From Flavobacteriaceae bacterium (GTDB taxonomy: Bacteria; Bacteroidota; Bacteroidia; Flavobacteriales; Flavobacteriaceae), in contig CANFNV010000002.1 of the NCBI GenBank assembly GCA_947448525.1, positions 1 to 64,000 on the forward strand: DNA of 64,000 bases, written 5' to 3'. A program made the translations under genes and the position numbers. Shown here one piece after another: positions 17,827 through 27,180 of this stretch. A model generated the notes under the pieces. It did no database searches. It was not told where the DNA came from and saw only the letters and a list, made by a program, of their open reading frames with translations. The stretch's first letter is position 1; every line of letters begins with the position of its first letter.

Positions 17827-18180
17827 TTAAGCAATAAAACTTGGCGGGGCTCGAAGTGCAAAAAGACTGCCTAGAAACGATCGAGTAATTTCTTTAAAAT
17901 AAAAATAGGAATAGCGTGCTGGAATTTCAACTTTCTTGAAATAAAAAATGAAAAATTCAGATTTTATGGAAGTGCTAAAAGTAAATTCACAAATAAAACA
18001 ATGGCCTAAATTTTGATGAGAATGCGTGAATTCGGTTTTATTTTTAGCATATTTGTGATGACACTCTTTGGTTGTAAGTTCTTTTTCTAAGTGGTTAAAT
18101 GAATGTATAGATTGAAGCACTATTGCGCACAATACTAACAAACCAAATACAAAACTTAATATGGAATTCTTAATTTTCAT
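17827..18180 (-). CDS. Small exported or membrane His/Cys-rich protein (DUF2946-like)
   Basis: The track begins at a TTG (18183); the ATG at 18180 is preferred and gives 117 aa. It has an N-terminal hydrophobic helix (about 8-25) and then a potential metal-binding segment with CHHKY, THSHQN and HCFIC. The C-terminus ends in an Arg-Ala-Pro-Pro run near the last residues, as DUF2946-type proteins do. It lies 53 bases upstream of the TonB receptor on the same strand and is very likely in its operon. Metal binding or sensing is inferred from residue content and neighbourhood, not from a proven family function. Confidence 0.65.
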   Translation of the reverse strand: MKIKNSILSFVFGLLVLCAIVLQSIHSFNHLEKELTTKECHHKYAKNKTEFTHSHQNLGHCFICEFTFSTSIKSEFFIFYFKKVEIPARYSYFYFKEITRSFLGSLFALRAPPSFIA

Positions 18181-18272
18181 CAACGCAAATGTAACTAACA
18201 GAAATGAAAAACCACTTGAATTAAAAAAAATATCATTTACTAATTCAAATGGTTTTGTATAAAACTGAAGAA

Positions 18273-19262
18273 TTAAACCAATTTATTTGCCGCTAAATAT
18301 TCGGCAATTTGAATGGTATTGGTTGCGGCTCCTTTTCTTAAATTATCCGAAACAATCCACATATTTATAGAATTTGGTTGGCTTTCATCGCGGCGAATTC
18401 TTCCCACAAAAACATCATCCTTTCCTTGAGCAAACAAAGGCATTGGATAGGTATAGGTATCATTATTGTCTTGAACCACTACTCCAACCGTATGATGAAG
18501 AATTTCTCTCACTTCACTCAAATTATAATCATTATAAAACTCAATATTCACAGCTTCACTGTGACCGCCAACCACTGGAATTCGGATTGCGGTTGCGGTA
18601 ACCGCAATAGAATTATCACTTAATATTTTCTTAGTTTCTTTCACCAATTTCATTTCTTCTTTGGTGTATCCGTTTTCTTCAAAACTATCACATTGTGGTA
18701 TGGCATTGCGATGAATTGGGTATTTGTATGCCATTTCACCTTGAACACCTGAGTATTCATTTTCTAGTTGTTGAACGGCTTTTACCCCTGTTCCCGTAAT
18801 CGATTGATAGGTAGAAACAATAACGCGTTTGATAGTGTATTTTTTATGCAGCGGATTTAAAACCATCACCATCTGAATCGTAGAACAGTTTGGATTGGCT
18901 ATAATTTTATCTTCTTTGGTCAATTCAGAAGCATTGATTTCTGGAACGATTAACTTTTTAGTTGGATCCATTCTCCAAGCAGATGAATTATCAATTACTG
19001 TGGTGCCTGCTGCAGCAAATTTTGGTGCCCATTCTAAAGACGTTTCACCACCTGCAGAAAATAAAGCAATGTCCGCTTTCATATCGACAGCAGTTTGCAT
19101 GCCCACCACTTTATATTTGGTTCCTTTAAACTCGATTTCTTTTCCAACTGATTTCTCTGATGCCACCGGAATTAACTCGGTAACTGGAAAATTTCTTTCT
19201 GCTAAAACTTGAAGCATCACTTCACCAACCATACCGGTGGCTCCAACAACTGCAACTCTCAT
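18273..19262 (-). CDS. asd: Aspartate-semialdehyde dehydrogenase
   Basis: A 329-aa enzyme of normal length that reduces aspartyl phosphate to the semialdehyde for lysine/diaminopimelate, threonine and methionine synthesis. It has the NADP-binding start VAVVGATGMVGEVML, the catalytic cysteine in NPNCSTIQ (about residue 125), and GTGVKAVQQLENE plus the histidine segment VVGGHSEAVNIEF. A TACTTTTG box (minus strand, 19307-19300) lies about 40 bases upstream. It is close to murF-alr, in line with diaminopimelate supply for peptidoglycan, but is separated from it by 205 bases and probably transcribed separately. Confidence 0.96.
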   Translation of the reverse strand: MRVAVVGATGMVGEVMLQVLAERNFPVTELIPVASEKSVGKEIEFKGTKYKVVGMQTAVDMKADIALFSAGGETSLEWAPKFAAAGTTVIDNSSAWRMDPTKKLIVPEINASELTKEDKIIANPNCSTIQMVMVLNPLHKKYTIKRVIVSTYQSITGTGVKAVQQLENEYSGVQGEMAYKYPIHRNAIPQCDSFEENGYTKEEMKLVKETKKILSDNSIAVTATAIRIPVVGGHSEAVNIEFYNDYNLSEVREILHHTVGVVVQDNNDTYTYPMPLFAQGKDDVFVGRIRRDESQPNSINMWIVSDNLRKGAATNTIQIAEYLAANKLV

Positions 19263-19299
19263 ATTATTTATTTTAGGTTTTAATAAAATTTTTGAAGTA

Positions 19300-19307
19300 C
19301 AAAAGTA
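19300..19307 (-). promoter_or_regulatory. Candidate -7 box of asd
   Basis: Minus-strand TACTTTTG matches TAnnTTTG, about 38 bases before the asd ATG. No clear TTTG is seen at -33. Confidence 0.45.
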
Positions 19308-19467
19308 AATAGAATTTACTTTGAAAAATTAAAATTTTGAACATTCAACAAGGAATCTTGAATCATAGAGTTTTATGAAATAAAAATCGACACAATTAAG
19401 AAGCTATTAAGTACTGATACTAGTTCAGCATAAATCAGAATATATAATGCAACGGTTTATTTTTATA

Positions 19468-21912
19468 CTACTCTCTATAAAACACCCTTTTTACTCGTTG
19501 CGAGATACTAGTCATAATTTCGTAAGGAATGGTTCCTAGTTGATGTGCCATGTAAGTTACGGTTGGATTTTCGCCAAAAATAATTACTTCACTTCCTTCT
19601 TTACAATCAATATCTGAAATATCTACCATTAGCATATCCATACAAACGCTTCCCACAATTGGTGCTTTTTTGTTTTTTATTACCACATAGCCCACTCCAT
19701 TTCCCCAATGTCTTGATATTCCATCCGCATAACCAATAGGGATAGTTGCTATTTTGGTTTGTTTTTTGGCAATAAATCGTCTGCCATACCCTACACTTTC
19801 TCCAACTTCAATGGTTCGAATTTGTGAAATAATCGACTTTAAAGTGCCTACATTTTCTAATGATTTTTGTTCGTCTTCATCGTTAGAAACTCCGTAAAGT
19901 CCAATTCCTAAACGAACCATATCATATTGTGCTTGTTGAAAATTAGATATTCCGGATGTATTCAAAATATGTCGAATGGGTTGTATTTGAAGTTCATCCA
20001 TCAATTTAACAGTTAACTTTTCAAATAATTTAATTTGAGAAAGCGTGAAATCAATAAATGTCATATCATCGCTAGTTGCCAAGTGCGATAAAATACTTTT
20101 TACTTCAACCGTTTTATTTGCTTTAAGTTTATCTATTAATTCGTCAATATTTTCCTCTTCAAATCCCAATCGGTGCATGCCGGTATCCAATTTTATGTGA
20201 ATTGGAAAATTTTTTAATTTTTTGTGTTCGGCCAATTTTAAGAAAGCGGCTAATCCTTTTATAGAATAAATTTCTGGCTCTAATTGGTGTTGAATTATGG
20301 TAGAAAAGCTCGTATTTTCTGGATTTAAAACCATAATCGGCAAATCGATTCCGGCATTTTTTAACGAAATTCCTTCATCGGCAAAAGCTACGCCCAAATA
20401 ATCTACTTGGTGATGCGAAAGCAATTTAGCTACTTCAAATCCACCATTTCCATATCCAAAAGCTTTTACCATCACCATTAATTTAGTGTTCGGATTTAAT
20501 TTAGATTTGAATAAATTTAGATTATGACTGATGGCATTCAGGTTGATTTCGAGAACTGTTTCATGGGTTTTTTCTTCCAAAGCAGCAACTATTTCTTCAA
20601 AATGGAAATGCCGCGCGCCTTTAATAAGAATGGTTTCGTTTTCTAAAGAAATTTTATCAATTGTTTCTAGAAATTTTTCAGTGGTTTCAAATGAAATACA
20701 GTTGGGGAACTTACTTTTATAACCAGAAATGGTCTTTCCTATGGCAATCACCCGAGTTATTTTGTTAGAAACTACCAAATGGGATACTTGCGAATACAAA
20801 TCATCTGTCACCAACCCGCTTTGAAAAATGTCCGAAAGAATTAAGGTTTTCTTTTTGTATTGCTTCTGACTTTCTAGAAAATCCAACGCAATTTTTAGCG
20901 ACTGAAAATCAGAGCTGTAACTATCGTCAATGAGGGTAGTGTTGTTGATTCCGTTTTTAACTTTCAAACGCATTTCGACAGGATATAATAATGCTATCCT
21001 TTGCTGAATGGTGTCCTGATCATAATTAAAATACAACATAACCATTAAACATTGCAAAGCATTTTCAATGGATGCTTGATCGGAAAACGGAATCGTAATT
21101 TTGAAACAAAGCTTTTGAAACGTGATTTTGAGTTCCGTTCTATCAGGACTTTCTTTTGCGATTACAAAAACATCGGCTTTTCCATCTTCAGAACTCCAAG
21201 TAAAGGTTTTTATTTTTGGATTTAAAAACGCTTCAATCGTTCGGTTTTTATTCATTATTAGAATTTCAACCGAACTAAAAAGCTTTAATTTTTCTTTAAT
21301 TTTTTCTCCAGCATCGTGAAAACCTTCATCGTGAGCAGAGGCAATATTAGATAAAATACCAATCGTTGGATGAATGATTTTTTGAAGGTTTGCCATTTCG
21401 TGGGTAGTAGAAATTCCGGCTTCAAAAATGGCAAGATTGTGTTTTTCATTAATTCCCAACACCGAAAGCGGCACACCCACTTGTGAATTGTAACTTTTAG
21501 GCGAACGAATTATATTATAATCGGGGCTTAACAAAAAATTCAACCATTCTTTAATGATAGTTTTTCCGTTGCTTCCTGTGATTCCTATAATAGGGAAATC
21601 AAAATCACTTCGGTAGGATGCCGCTAGATTCTGCAATGCTTGAAGTGTATTTTCGACCACTAAAAAATTGGCTTTTCCTTGTAAATTGGATGGAATATAA
21701 CTTACCACAAAATTGACAACTCCTTGCTTTAGTAATTCGGCCACATAGTGATGCCCGTCATTATTTGCGCCAATTATAGCAAAAAAAAGAGTGTTTTCAC
21801 TGTTTTGCAACGAACGACTATCAATAGAAATAGCATCAATAATTGCTATATCATTTTTGCCAATAAATTGGGCTTTAATAATTGGGATAATATTTCTTAT
21901 TGAGAGTGTCAA
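19468..21912 (-). CDS. Bifunctional MurF ligase - alanine racemase fusion
   Basis: An 814-aa fusion typical of Bacteroidetes. The first ~450 residues are UDP-MurNAc-tripeptide:D-Ala-D-Ala ligase: P-loop GITGSNGKTIIKEW near residue 110, SYNSQVGVPLSVLG and FEAGIS. The last ~360 residues are PLP alanine racemase: the lysine motif VMVKAFGYGNGG, HIKLDTGMHRLGF, and the tyrosine region VGYGRRF with IPIGYADGISR. One chain thus makes D-alanine and attaches D-Ala-D-Ala. The start is a TTG 11 bases after the tdk stop; no in-frame ATG lies nearby and family homology begins at once, so TTG initiation is likely. Transcribed with tdk. Confidence 0.95.
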   Translation of the reverse strand: MTLSIRNIIPIIKAQFIGKNDIAIIDAISIDSRSLQNSENTLFFAIIGANNDGHHYVAELLKQGVVNFVVSYIPSNLQGKANFLVVENTLQALQNLAASYRSDFDFPIIGITGSNGKTIIKEWLNFLLSPDYNIIRSPKSYNSQVGVPLSVLGINEKHNLAIFEAGISTTHEMANLQKIIHPTIGILSNIASAHDEGFHDAGEKIKEKLKLFSSVEILIMNKNRTIEAFLNPKIKTFTWSSEDGKADVFVIAKESPDRTELKITFQKLCFKITIPFSDQASIENALQCLMVMLYFNYDQDTIQQRIALLYPVEMRLKVKNGINNTTLIDDSYSSDFQSLKIALDFLESQKQYKKKTLILSDIFQSGLVTDDLYSQVSHLVVSNKITRVIAIGKTISGYKSKFPNCISFETTEKFLETIDKISLENETILIKGARHFHFEEIVAALEEKTHETVLEINLNAISHNLNLFKSKLNPNTKLMVMVKAFGYGNGGFEVAKLLSHHQVDYLGVAFADEGISLKNAGIDLPIMVLNPENTSFSTIIQHQLEPEIYSIKGLAAFLKLAEHKKLKNFPIHIKLDTGMHRLGFEEENIDELIDKLKANKTVEVKSILSHLATSDDMTFIDFTLSQIKLFEKLTVKLMDELQIQPIRHILNTSGISNFQQAQYDMVRLGIGLYGVSNDEDEQKSLENVGTLKSIISQIRTIEVGESVGYGRRFIAKKQTKIATIPIGYADGISRHWGNGVGYVVIKNKKAPIVGSVCMDMLMVDISDIDCKEGSEVIIFGENPTVTYMAHQLGTIPYEIMTSISQRVKRVFYRE

Positions 21913-21923
21913 ATTATTACTTT

Positions 21924-22541
21924 TTATTCTCCATTTAATTGTTCAGGTTCGTTAACCTCCATATTATCACGCATAGCTCTAAAATAGGCCCCACGGCTCA
22001 ATGGTTCGTATTCTTCAGTTTCGCCCAAAAGAACCAAATTATCACTATCCGATTTTCTATAACTAAAATGGGCTAAATTACCAGTTCGCGTGCAAACGGC
22101 ATGTACTTTAGTCACATATTCTGCTGTTGCCATAAGCGCAGGCATTGGCCCGAAAGGATTCCCTTTAAAATCCATATCCAATCCAGCAACGATTACTCGA
22201 ATTCCGGAATTAGCTAAATCATTACAAACTCTAATAATTTCATCATCAAAAAACTGTGCTTCGTCGATACCAACAACATCGCATCCTTGCGCAAGGATTC
22301 TAATATTGGCGGCAGCAGGAACTGGCGTGGAACGGATTTCATTTTTATTGTGAGACACCACCATTTCTTCGTTGTATCGAGTGTCTATAGCAGGTTTAAA
22401 AATCTCCACTTTTTGTTTGGCAAATTGTGCTCTTCGCAATCTACGGATAAGTTCTTCGGTCTTTCCCGAAAACATGGAACCACAGATTACTTCAATCCAA
22501 CCAAATTGTTCTTTATGATTTACTGTATTTTCGAGAAACAT
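21924..22541 (-). CDS. tdk: Thymidine kinase (type II)
   Basis: A 205-aa thymidine kinase that salvages thymidine to dTMP. Seen: P-loop [18 protein letters not shown] near residue 22, the DEAQFF motif, [14 protein letters not shown], and the lasso region with the catalytic base. The four zinc cysteines usual in this family are mostly absent: the first pair reads VCTRTG and the second YEPLSRGAY, leaving one cysteine, so this enzyme probably lacks structural zinc. It is the first gene of a tdk-murF/alr unit. Confidence 0.95.
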   Translation of the reverse strand: MFLENTVNHKEQFGWIEVICGSMFSGKTEELIRRLRRAQFAKQKVEIFKPAIDTRYNEEMVVSHNKNEIRSTPVPAAANIRILAQGCDVVGIDEAQFFDDEIIRVCNDLANSGIRVIVAGLDMDFKGNPFGPMPALMATAEYVTKVHAVCTRTGNLAHFSYRKSDSDNLVLLGETEEYEPLSRGAYFRAMRDNMEVNEPEQLNGE

Positions 22542-22703
22542 TTTGTATTTTTAGACCTTAAAAAAGGATTTGTTTTTATTACTTTGTATCGAGGCAAACT
22601 AAAATAAATATTTTATACATTTACTTCGATTCAAATGTAGAAAATATTTATTAAATCGAAGATTCAAGAACTCCTATTAACAAAAATAAAAATAGTGTGA
22701 GTA

Positions 22704-22711
22704 TATTTTTG
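22704..22711 (+). promoter_or_regulatory. Candidate -7 box for the 285-aa gene and rsmI
   Basis: TATTTTTG matches TAnnTTTG and would give a leader of about 55 bases. No convincing -33 element is visible. Confidence 0.4.
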
Positions 22712-22770
22712 TTTGTCAAAGAAAAAATTTAATAAAAAGAGAAGCGTAATACATTATAATTTTAAAAGTT

Positions 22771-23628
22771 ATGAAAAAAAGATTGGAAGCCGAATTAATC
22801 AGCATTGCACACCGAGTTTTAAAGCTAAAAAATAAATCGGAAGTAGATCAATTGTATTTAGAAACAAAAAAATTATATGAAACACTGGCTGTTTTAAAAT
22901 TTTATGGTGACAACTATGAAAACCTAAAATCAGAAATTTCTAATGAAGATTTGGAAGAAAAACTTTCCGCTTCGTTTGAAGAAAAAACTCCAGAAAAAAT
23001 GGTTGTCAAACCTGAAAAAGTTGTTCCTGTTATAGATGAACCTATTATAGAAACAATGTCTGAAACAGTGAAAATAGTTGAAAAGGAATTAGTGTCAGAA
23101 ATTGCTCCTGAAGAAGAGGAAGGGCTTCCTGAAACTATATTTGAAGCAATTAATTTTGAACCCATATTTGAACTGGCTACAGAATCTATAATTGATGACA
23201 AAATAGAAGAAAAAAAACCTAAAAAGGAAGTTGTGGAAAGCACAAATCAGGTGCCAAATAAAACGCAACAAATTTCTTTTGAAGATTTATTAGGAGATAA
23301 TTACAGTGAACCCGTTTTTGTAAAATCTAATGATGTGGTGGTGCCATCACTAAAAAATAATAGTGACGAAAAACAAATTTCATTAAACGACCAACATTCT
23401 AAAACCATTAATTTTGGAATGAATGACAGAATTGCTTTTGTAAAACATCTTTTTGCAGATAGTACTGAAGATTTCAACAGAGTTATTTCGCAATTGAGTA
23501 CGTTAAGCTCTGCTGTAGAAGCTACAAATTTTATAGAAGAAATCATCAAGCCCGATTATAATAATTGGATTGGAAGTGAAGAATATGCAGAACGTTTTTT
23601 AGATATTGTAGCGAACAAATTCAACTAA
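22771..23628 (+). CDS. Conserved-looking protein of unknown function, acidic linker
   Basis: I do not recognise this 285-aa protein. The N-terminal ~60 residues (MKKRLEAELISIAHRVLKLK...) are predicted helical and coiled-coil-like. Residues ~70-205 are a low-complexity Glu/Pro/Lys-rich linker. The C-terminal ~75 residues, from about NFGMNDRIAFVKHLFADS, form a compact helical block ending IVANKFN. No signal peptide or membrane segment is seen, so it is probably cytoplasmic. The stop codon is immediately followed by the rsmI ATG, suggesting translational coupling with that rRNA methyltransferase. Two short folded ends joined by an acidic tether suggest a protein-protein adaptor, but this is inference. 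Confidence 0.8.
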   Translation: MKKRLEAELISIAHRVLKLKNKSEVDQLYLETKKLYETLAVLKFYGDNYENLKSEISNEDLEEKLSASFEEKTPEKMVVKPEKVVPVIDEPIIETMSETVKIVEKELVSEIAPEEEEGLPETIFEAINFEPIFELATESIIDDKIEEKKPKKEVVESTNQVPNKTQQISFEDLLGDNYSEPVFVKSNDVVVPSLKNNSDEKQISLNDQHSKTINFGMNDRIAFVKHLFADSTEDFNRVISQLSTLSSAVEATNFIEEIIKPDYNNWIGSEEYAERFLDIVANKFN

Positions 23629-24300
23629 ATGTCAAAGCTTTACATTGTACCAACGCCTATTGGTAATCTTGAAGACATGACTTTTAGAGCCATTAGGGTG
23701 CTCAAAGAAGCCGATTTAATTTTGGCAGAAGACACGCGCACAAGCGGAAAATTATTGAAACATTACGAGATTTCAACACACATGCACAGCCACCACATGC
23801 ACAACGAACACAAAACCGTTGAGAATTTAGTGGCGCGATTAAAAAGCGGTGAAACGATTGCATTAATTTCGGATGCGGGTACACCTGCCATTTCCGATCC
23901 AGGATTTTTACTCACGCGTGCGTGTGTTGAAAATAATATTGCTGTCGATTGTTTGCCTGGCGCAACCGCTTTTGTGCCTGCTTTGGTAAACAGTGGTTTA
24001 CCCAATGATCGCTTTGTTTTTGAAGGATTCTTACCCGAAAAAAAGGGAAGACAAACACGATATTTAGCCTTAGCCGAAGAAACACGCACCATGATTTTCT
24101 ATGTTTCCCCGCATAAATTAGTAAAAACCTTAGCCGAATTTGTACAATACTTTGGTGCCGAAAGACCCGTTTCAATTTCAAGAGAATTGTCTAAATTACA
24201 TGAAGAAACGATTCGTGGAACTGCCCAAGAAGTTTTAAATCACTATGAAGCAAAACCTCCTAAGGGTGAAATTGTGGCTGTTGTTGGCGGGAAAAAATAG
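23629..24300 (+). CDS. rsmI: 16S rRNA (cytidine-1402 2'-O)-methyltransferase
   Basis: A 223-aa SAM-dependent tetrapyrrole-methylase-fold enzyme that 2'-O-methylates C1402 in the 30S decoding centre. Seen: LYIVPTPIGNLEDMTFRAIRVL at the start, AEDTRTSGKLLKHY, SDAGTPAISDPGF (SAM site), LPGATAFVPALVNSGL and KGEIVAVVGG. Length is at the short end of the family but complete. It starts directly after the stop of the 285-aa gene. Confidence 0.96.
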   Translation: MSKLYIVPTPIGNLEDMTFRAIRVLKEADLILAEDTRTSGKLLKHYEISTHMHSHHMHNEHKTVENLVARLKSGETIALISDAGTPAISDPGFLLTRACVENNIAVDCLPGATAFVPALVNSGLPNDRFVFEGFLPEKKGRQTRYLALAEETRTMIFYVSPHKLVKTLAEFVQYFGAERPVSISRELSKLHEETIRGTAQEVLNHYEAKPPKGEIVAVVGGKK

Positions 24301-24376
24301 CGTTCCGTATTCGCTATTAAAGTTGAATTAAAAACCTTTTTTGTTTCGTTTGCTTAACAATAATTGTATGTTTTTG

Positions 24377-24406
24377 TTGTTTACATTTAACAATTTAATA
24401 CTTTTG
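24377..24406 (+). promoter_or_regulatory. Promoter of recJ
   Basis: TTG (24377-24379), 19 bases, TACTTTTG (24399-24406): a complete -33/-7 pair, giving a leader of about 48 bases. Confidence 0.75.
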
Positions 24407-24460
24407 TAAAACAATTACACGCCAAAATCAAATTTCAACAATCAAAAATTTTCAATCCTT

Positions 24461-26152
24461 ATGCGTTGGACATTACAATCGAAGCCAGAAAAAGAGAAAG
24501 TTCAAAAACTACAAAATGAACTTCAAGTAGACGAAATAATTGCTACTTTACTAATTCAACGAGGAATTACAACTTACGAACAAGCCAAAACATTTTTTAG
24601 ACCTTCGTTAAACGATTTACACAATCCCTATTTGATGAAAGATATGGATAAAGCCGTTTATCGTGTTGAAAAAGCTATTGAAAATGGTGAAAACATTCTA
24701 GTTTTTGGCGATTATGATGTCGATGGAACCACTGCGGTTTCGTTGGTTTCTTCCTATTTGAAAAGTTATTATCCAAATATTGCGACTTATATCCCCGACC
24801 GATATGACGAAGGTTATGGTATTTCTTATAAAGGAATTGACTTTGCCGAAGACAACGGAATTTCATTAATTATTGCACTTGATTGTGGCATAAAATCGAT
24901 AGATCATGTGGCGTATGCCAATGCTAAAAATATTGATTTTATTATTTGTGACCACCACCGACCAGGAAACGAATTGCCCAATGCAGTTGCAATTTTAGAT
25001 CCAAAACGAGACGATTGTTTCTATCCATATGACGAACTTTGCGGTTGTGGCGTGGGATTTAAATTGATTCAAGCTTTAGCGGAAAACAGAAAGCAATCTG
25101 TTTTAGATTTAATTCCTTATTTAGATTTGGTTGCCACAGCAATTGCAGCCGATATTGTTCCGATGACTGGTGAAAATAGAGTTTTGGCTAAATTTGGATT
25201 GGAAGTGATTAATTCGAATCCAAGACCTGGAATTAAAGCTTTGGTTCAAAATGTAAAAAAGAAAGTGCTTACCATTACTGATGTAGTTTTTATAATTGCA
25301 CCGCGAATTAATGCTGCTGGAAGAATCAAACATGGTAATGAAGCGGTCGCTTTATTAACGGAATTTGATTTAGAACAAGCTGAAATCTTTGCTGCCGAAA
25401 TTGAACAACACAATGCCGATCGGAAAGATTTAGACAAACAAATTACCATTGAAGCACTTTCACAAATAGAAGCCAACAACGAAAAAGACAATTTTACCAC
25501 TGTTGTGTATCAAGAAAATTGGCACAAAGGCGTTATCGGAATTGTAGCATCACGATTGACTGAAACCTATTATCGCCCAACAATTGTTTTTACAAAAAGT
25601 GGTGATAAACTAGCTGCTTCTGCACGTTCGGTAAAAGATTTTGACGTTTACAATGCTTTAGATGCTTGTGCTGAACATCTGGAACAATTTGGAGGCCATA
25701 TGTATGCTGCTGGAATGACTTTGAAAGAAGAAAATTATGAGCAATTTAAAAATGCCTTCGAAAAAGAAGTTCAAAAAACCATTCTTTCCGATTTATTAAT
25801 TCCAGAAATTGCAATCGATGCAGAAATTAATTTTACAGAAATTACCCCAAAATTAATTCGATTATTGAGTCAGTTTGAACCATTCGGTCCACAAAATATG
25901 ACGCCTAATTTTTTGACCAAGAATATAAAAGATACGGGCTATACTAAACCTTTGGGAAAAGAAAAGGAGCATTTAAAATTATTTGTTAAACAAAATGGAA
26001 GTGAGGGTTTTGGGGCAATAGGATTTGGACTCGGAAACAAATTAGAGTCCATAAAAAATCAAGAGCCGTTTGATGCCGTATATTGCATTGACGAAAATGA
26101 ATTTAATGGTAAAGTAACCGTTCAATTAAGAATGAAAGATTTAAAAAATTAA
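24461..26152 (+). CDS. recJ: Single-strand-specific 5'-3' DNA exonuclease RecJ
   Basis: A 563-aa DHH-superfamily exonuclease for recombination and mismatch repair. Metal-binding motifs are visible in order: FGDYDVDGTTA (motif I), ALDCGIKS, CDHHRPG (DHH motif III), AILDPKRDDC, and in the DHHA1 domain IAPRINAAGRIKHG and QFGGHMYAAG. The C-terminal ~100 residues form the OB-like domain. Length is normal. A complete promoter lies upstream, and a structured inverted repeat begins two bases after the stop. Confidence 0.97.
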   Translation: MRWTLQSKPEKEKVQKLQNELQVDEIIATLLIQRGITTYEQAKTFFRPSLNDLHNPYLMKDMDKAVYRVEKAIENGENILVFGDYDVDGTTAVSLVSSYLKSYYPNIATYIPDRYDEGYGISYKGIDFAEDNGISLIIALDCGIKSIDHVAYANAKNIDFIICDHHRPGNELPNAVAILDPKRDDCFYPYDELCGCGVGFKLIQALAENRKQSVLDLIPYLDLVATAIAADIVPMTGENRVLAKFGLEVINSNPRPGIKALVQNVKKKVLTITDVVFIIAPRINAAGRIKHGNEAVALLTEFDLEQAEIFAAEIEQHNADRKDLDKQITIEALSQIEANNEKDNFTTVVYQENWHKGVIGIVASRLTETYYRPTIVFTKSGDKLAASARSVKDFDVYNALDACAEHLEQFGGHMYAAGMTLKEENYEQFKNAFEKEVQKTILSDLLIPEIAIDAEINFTEITPKLIRLLSQFEPFGPQNMTPNFLTKNIKDTGYTKPLGKEKEHLKLFVKQNGSEGFGAIGFGLGNKLESIKNQEPFDAVYCIDENEFNGKVTVQLRMKDLKN

Positions 26153-26153
26153 T

Positions 26154-26213
26154 ACTCCTTTGTTTTTTAATTTTATTGGTAGGGAAATTCAATAACTATT
26201 AAAAAACAGGAGT
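26154..26213. repeat. Long imperfect inverted repeat at the recJ 3' end
   Basis: Left arm ACTCCTTTGTTTTTTAAT (26154-26171) and right arm ATTAAAAAACAGGAGT (26198-26213) pair along 16 bp, with TT of the left arm bulged out, around a 26-base centre. It starts two bases after the recJ stop. It may be a 3'-end stabilising hairpin or the relic of a small mobile element; there is no T-run after the right arm. Confidence 0.6.
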
Positions 26214-26217
26214 TGTG

Positions 26218-26233
26218 TTACACTAAAGTGTAA
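26218..26233. promoter_or_regulatory. Palindrome upstream of the PP2A-like phosphatase gene
   Basis: TTACACTAAAGTGTAA has 7-bp perfect arms with a 2-base centre. It ends 47 bases before the ATG of the phosphatase gene, a position and size typical for a dimeric repressor site. No cognate regulator is evident. Confidence 0.4.
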
Positions 26234-26280
26234 AAGTGCTAAAATAAAGGATTGCTATTGCAACATATTTTACTATAAAA

Positions 26281-27009
26281 ATGAATAGAACACTAGTAGT
26301 AGGAGACATTCACGGCGGTTTACGGGCATTACATCAAATCATGGAGCGTGCTAGCGTAACCACAAACGATACCTTAATCTTTCTTGGCGATTATGTTGAC
26401 GGTTGGAGTCAATCGCCCGAAGTGATCGATTATTTGATCGATTTAAATAAAAAGCAGGTTTGTATTTTCATTCGTGGGAATCATGATGAATTGTTGCTTA
26501 CTTGGTTGTATGAAAGTAAAGACAATGCACAATGGTTCAATCATGGAGGAGAAGCAACCGTGATGGCGTATGCTACTGTTTCTGATGCCAAGAAAAAAGA
26601 ACATATTGAATTTTTAAAATCATTACTGAATTATTATTTAGACGACCAAAATAGATTATTTATCCATGCTGGATTTACCAATACAAATGGGATTATTCAC
26701 GAGTATTTTCCAAAATTGTTTTATTGGGATAGAACCTTGTGGGAAACTGCCTTGGCGTTAAATGAAAATTTAGAAAAAAACAATCTTTATTATCCAAAAA
26801 GGTTTACTTTATACAAAGAAATATTCATTGGTCATACTCCTGTTACACGAATTGAACAAACCATTCCAATACAAAAAGCTTGCGTTTGGAATGTAGATAC
26901 TGGCGCCGCTTTTAATGGTCCATTGACAATTATGGATATCAATTCGAAAGACTTTTGGCAAAGTGAAATAGTATCAACTTTATACCCCAACGAAAAAGGG
27001 AGGAATTAA
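26281..27009 (+). CDS. PP2A-like serine/threonine protein phosphatase / metallophosphoesterase
   Basis: A 242-aa calcineurin-like enzyme with the protein-phosphatase signature set: GDIHGGLRAL at residue 8, GDYVDGWSQSPEV (in place of the usual GDYVDRG), RGNHDELLL, then HAGFTN and GHTPV. All dinuclear metal ligands are in place. The closest known types are bacterial PphA-like phosphatases and diadenosine tetraphosphatase-like enzymes; the substrate is undecided. It is cytoplasmic, with no signal or membrane helix. A palindrome and a long inverted repeat lie upstream. Confidence 0.88.
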   Translation: MNRTLVVGDIHGGLRALHQIMERASVTTNDTLIFLGDYVDGWSQSPEVIDYLIDLNKKQVCIFIRGNHDELLLTWLYESKDNAQWFNHGGEATVMAYATVSDAKKKEHIEFLKSLLNYYLDDQNRLFIHAGFTNTNGIIHEYFPKLFYWDRTLWETALALNENLEKNNLYYPKRFTLYKEIFIGHTPVTRIEQTIPIQKACVWNVDTGAAFNGPLTIMDINSKDFWQSEIVSTLYPNEKGRN

Positions 27010-27180
27010 AATAGAACCCATTATATTTGTAAGGTAAAAAATATTATACAACAACCGGATTCTTTTTTTTAAAAGCAACAAATCCAAATAGTTGACTTTT
27101 TGGAAATTGTATTTGGTTGTAAAATCTAAACAATCAAGTTTCATTAATTTGGAATATTCCTAAACTAAAATAATATAATA

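Noticed and set aside
22090-22607. Two plus-strand ORFs opposite tdk
   Set aside because: Antisense shadows of tdk and its 5' region.
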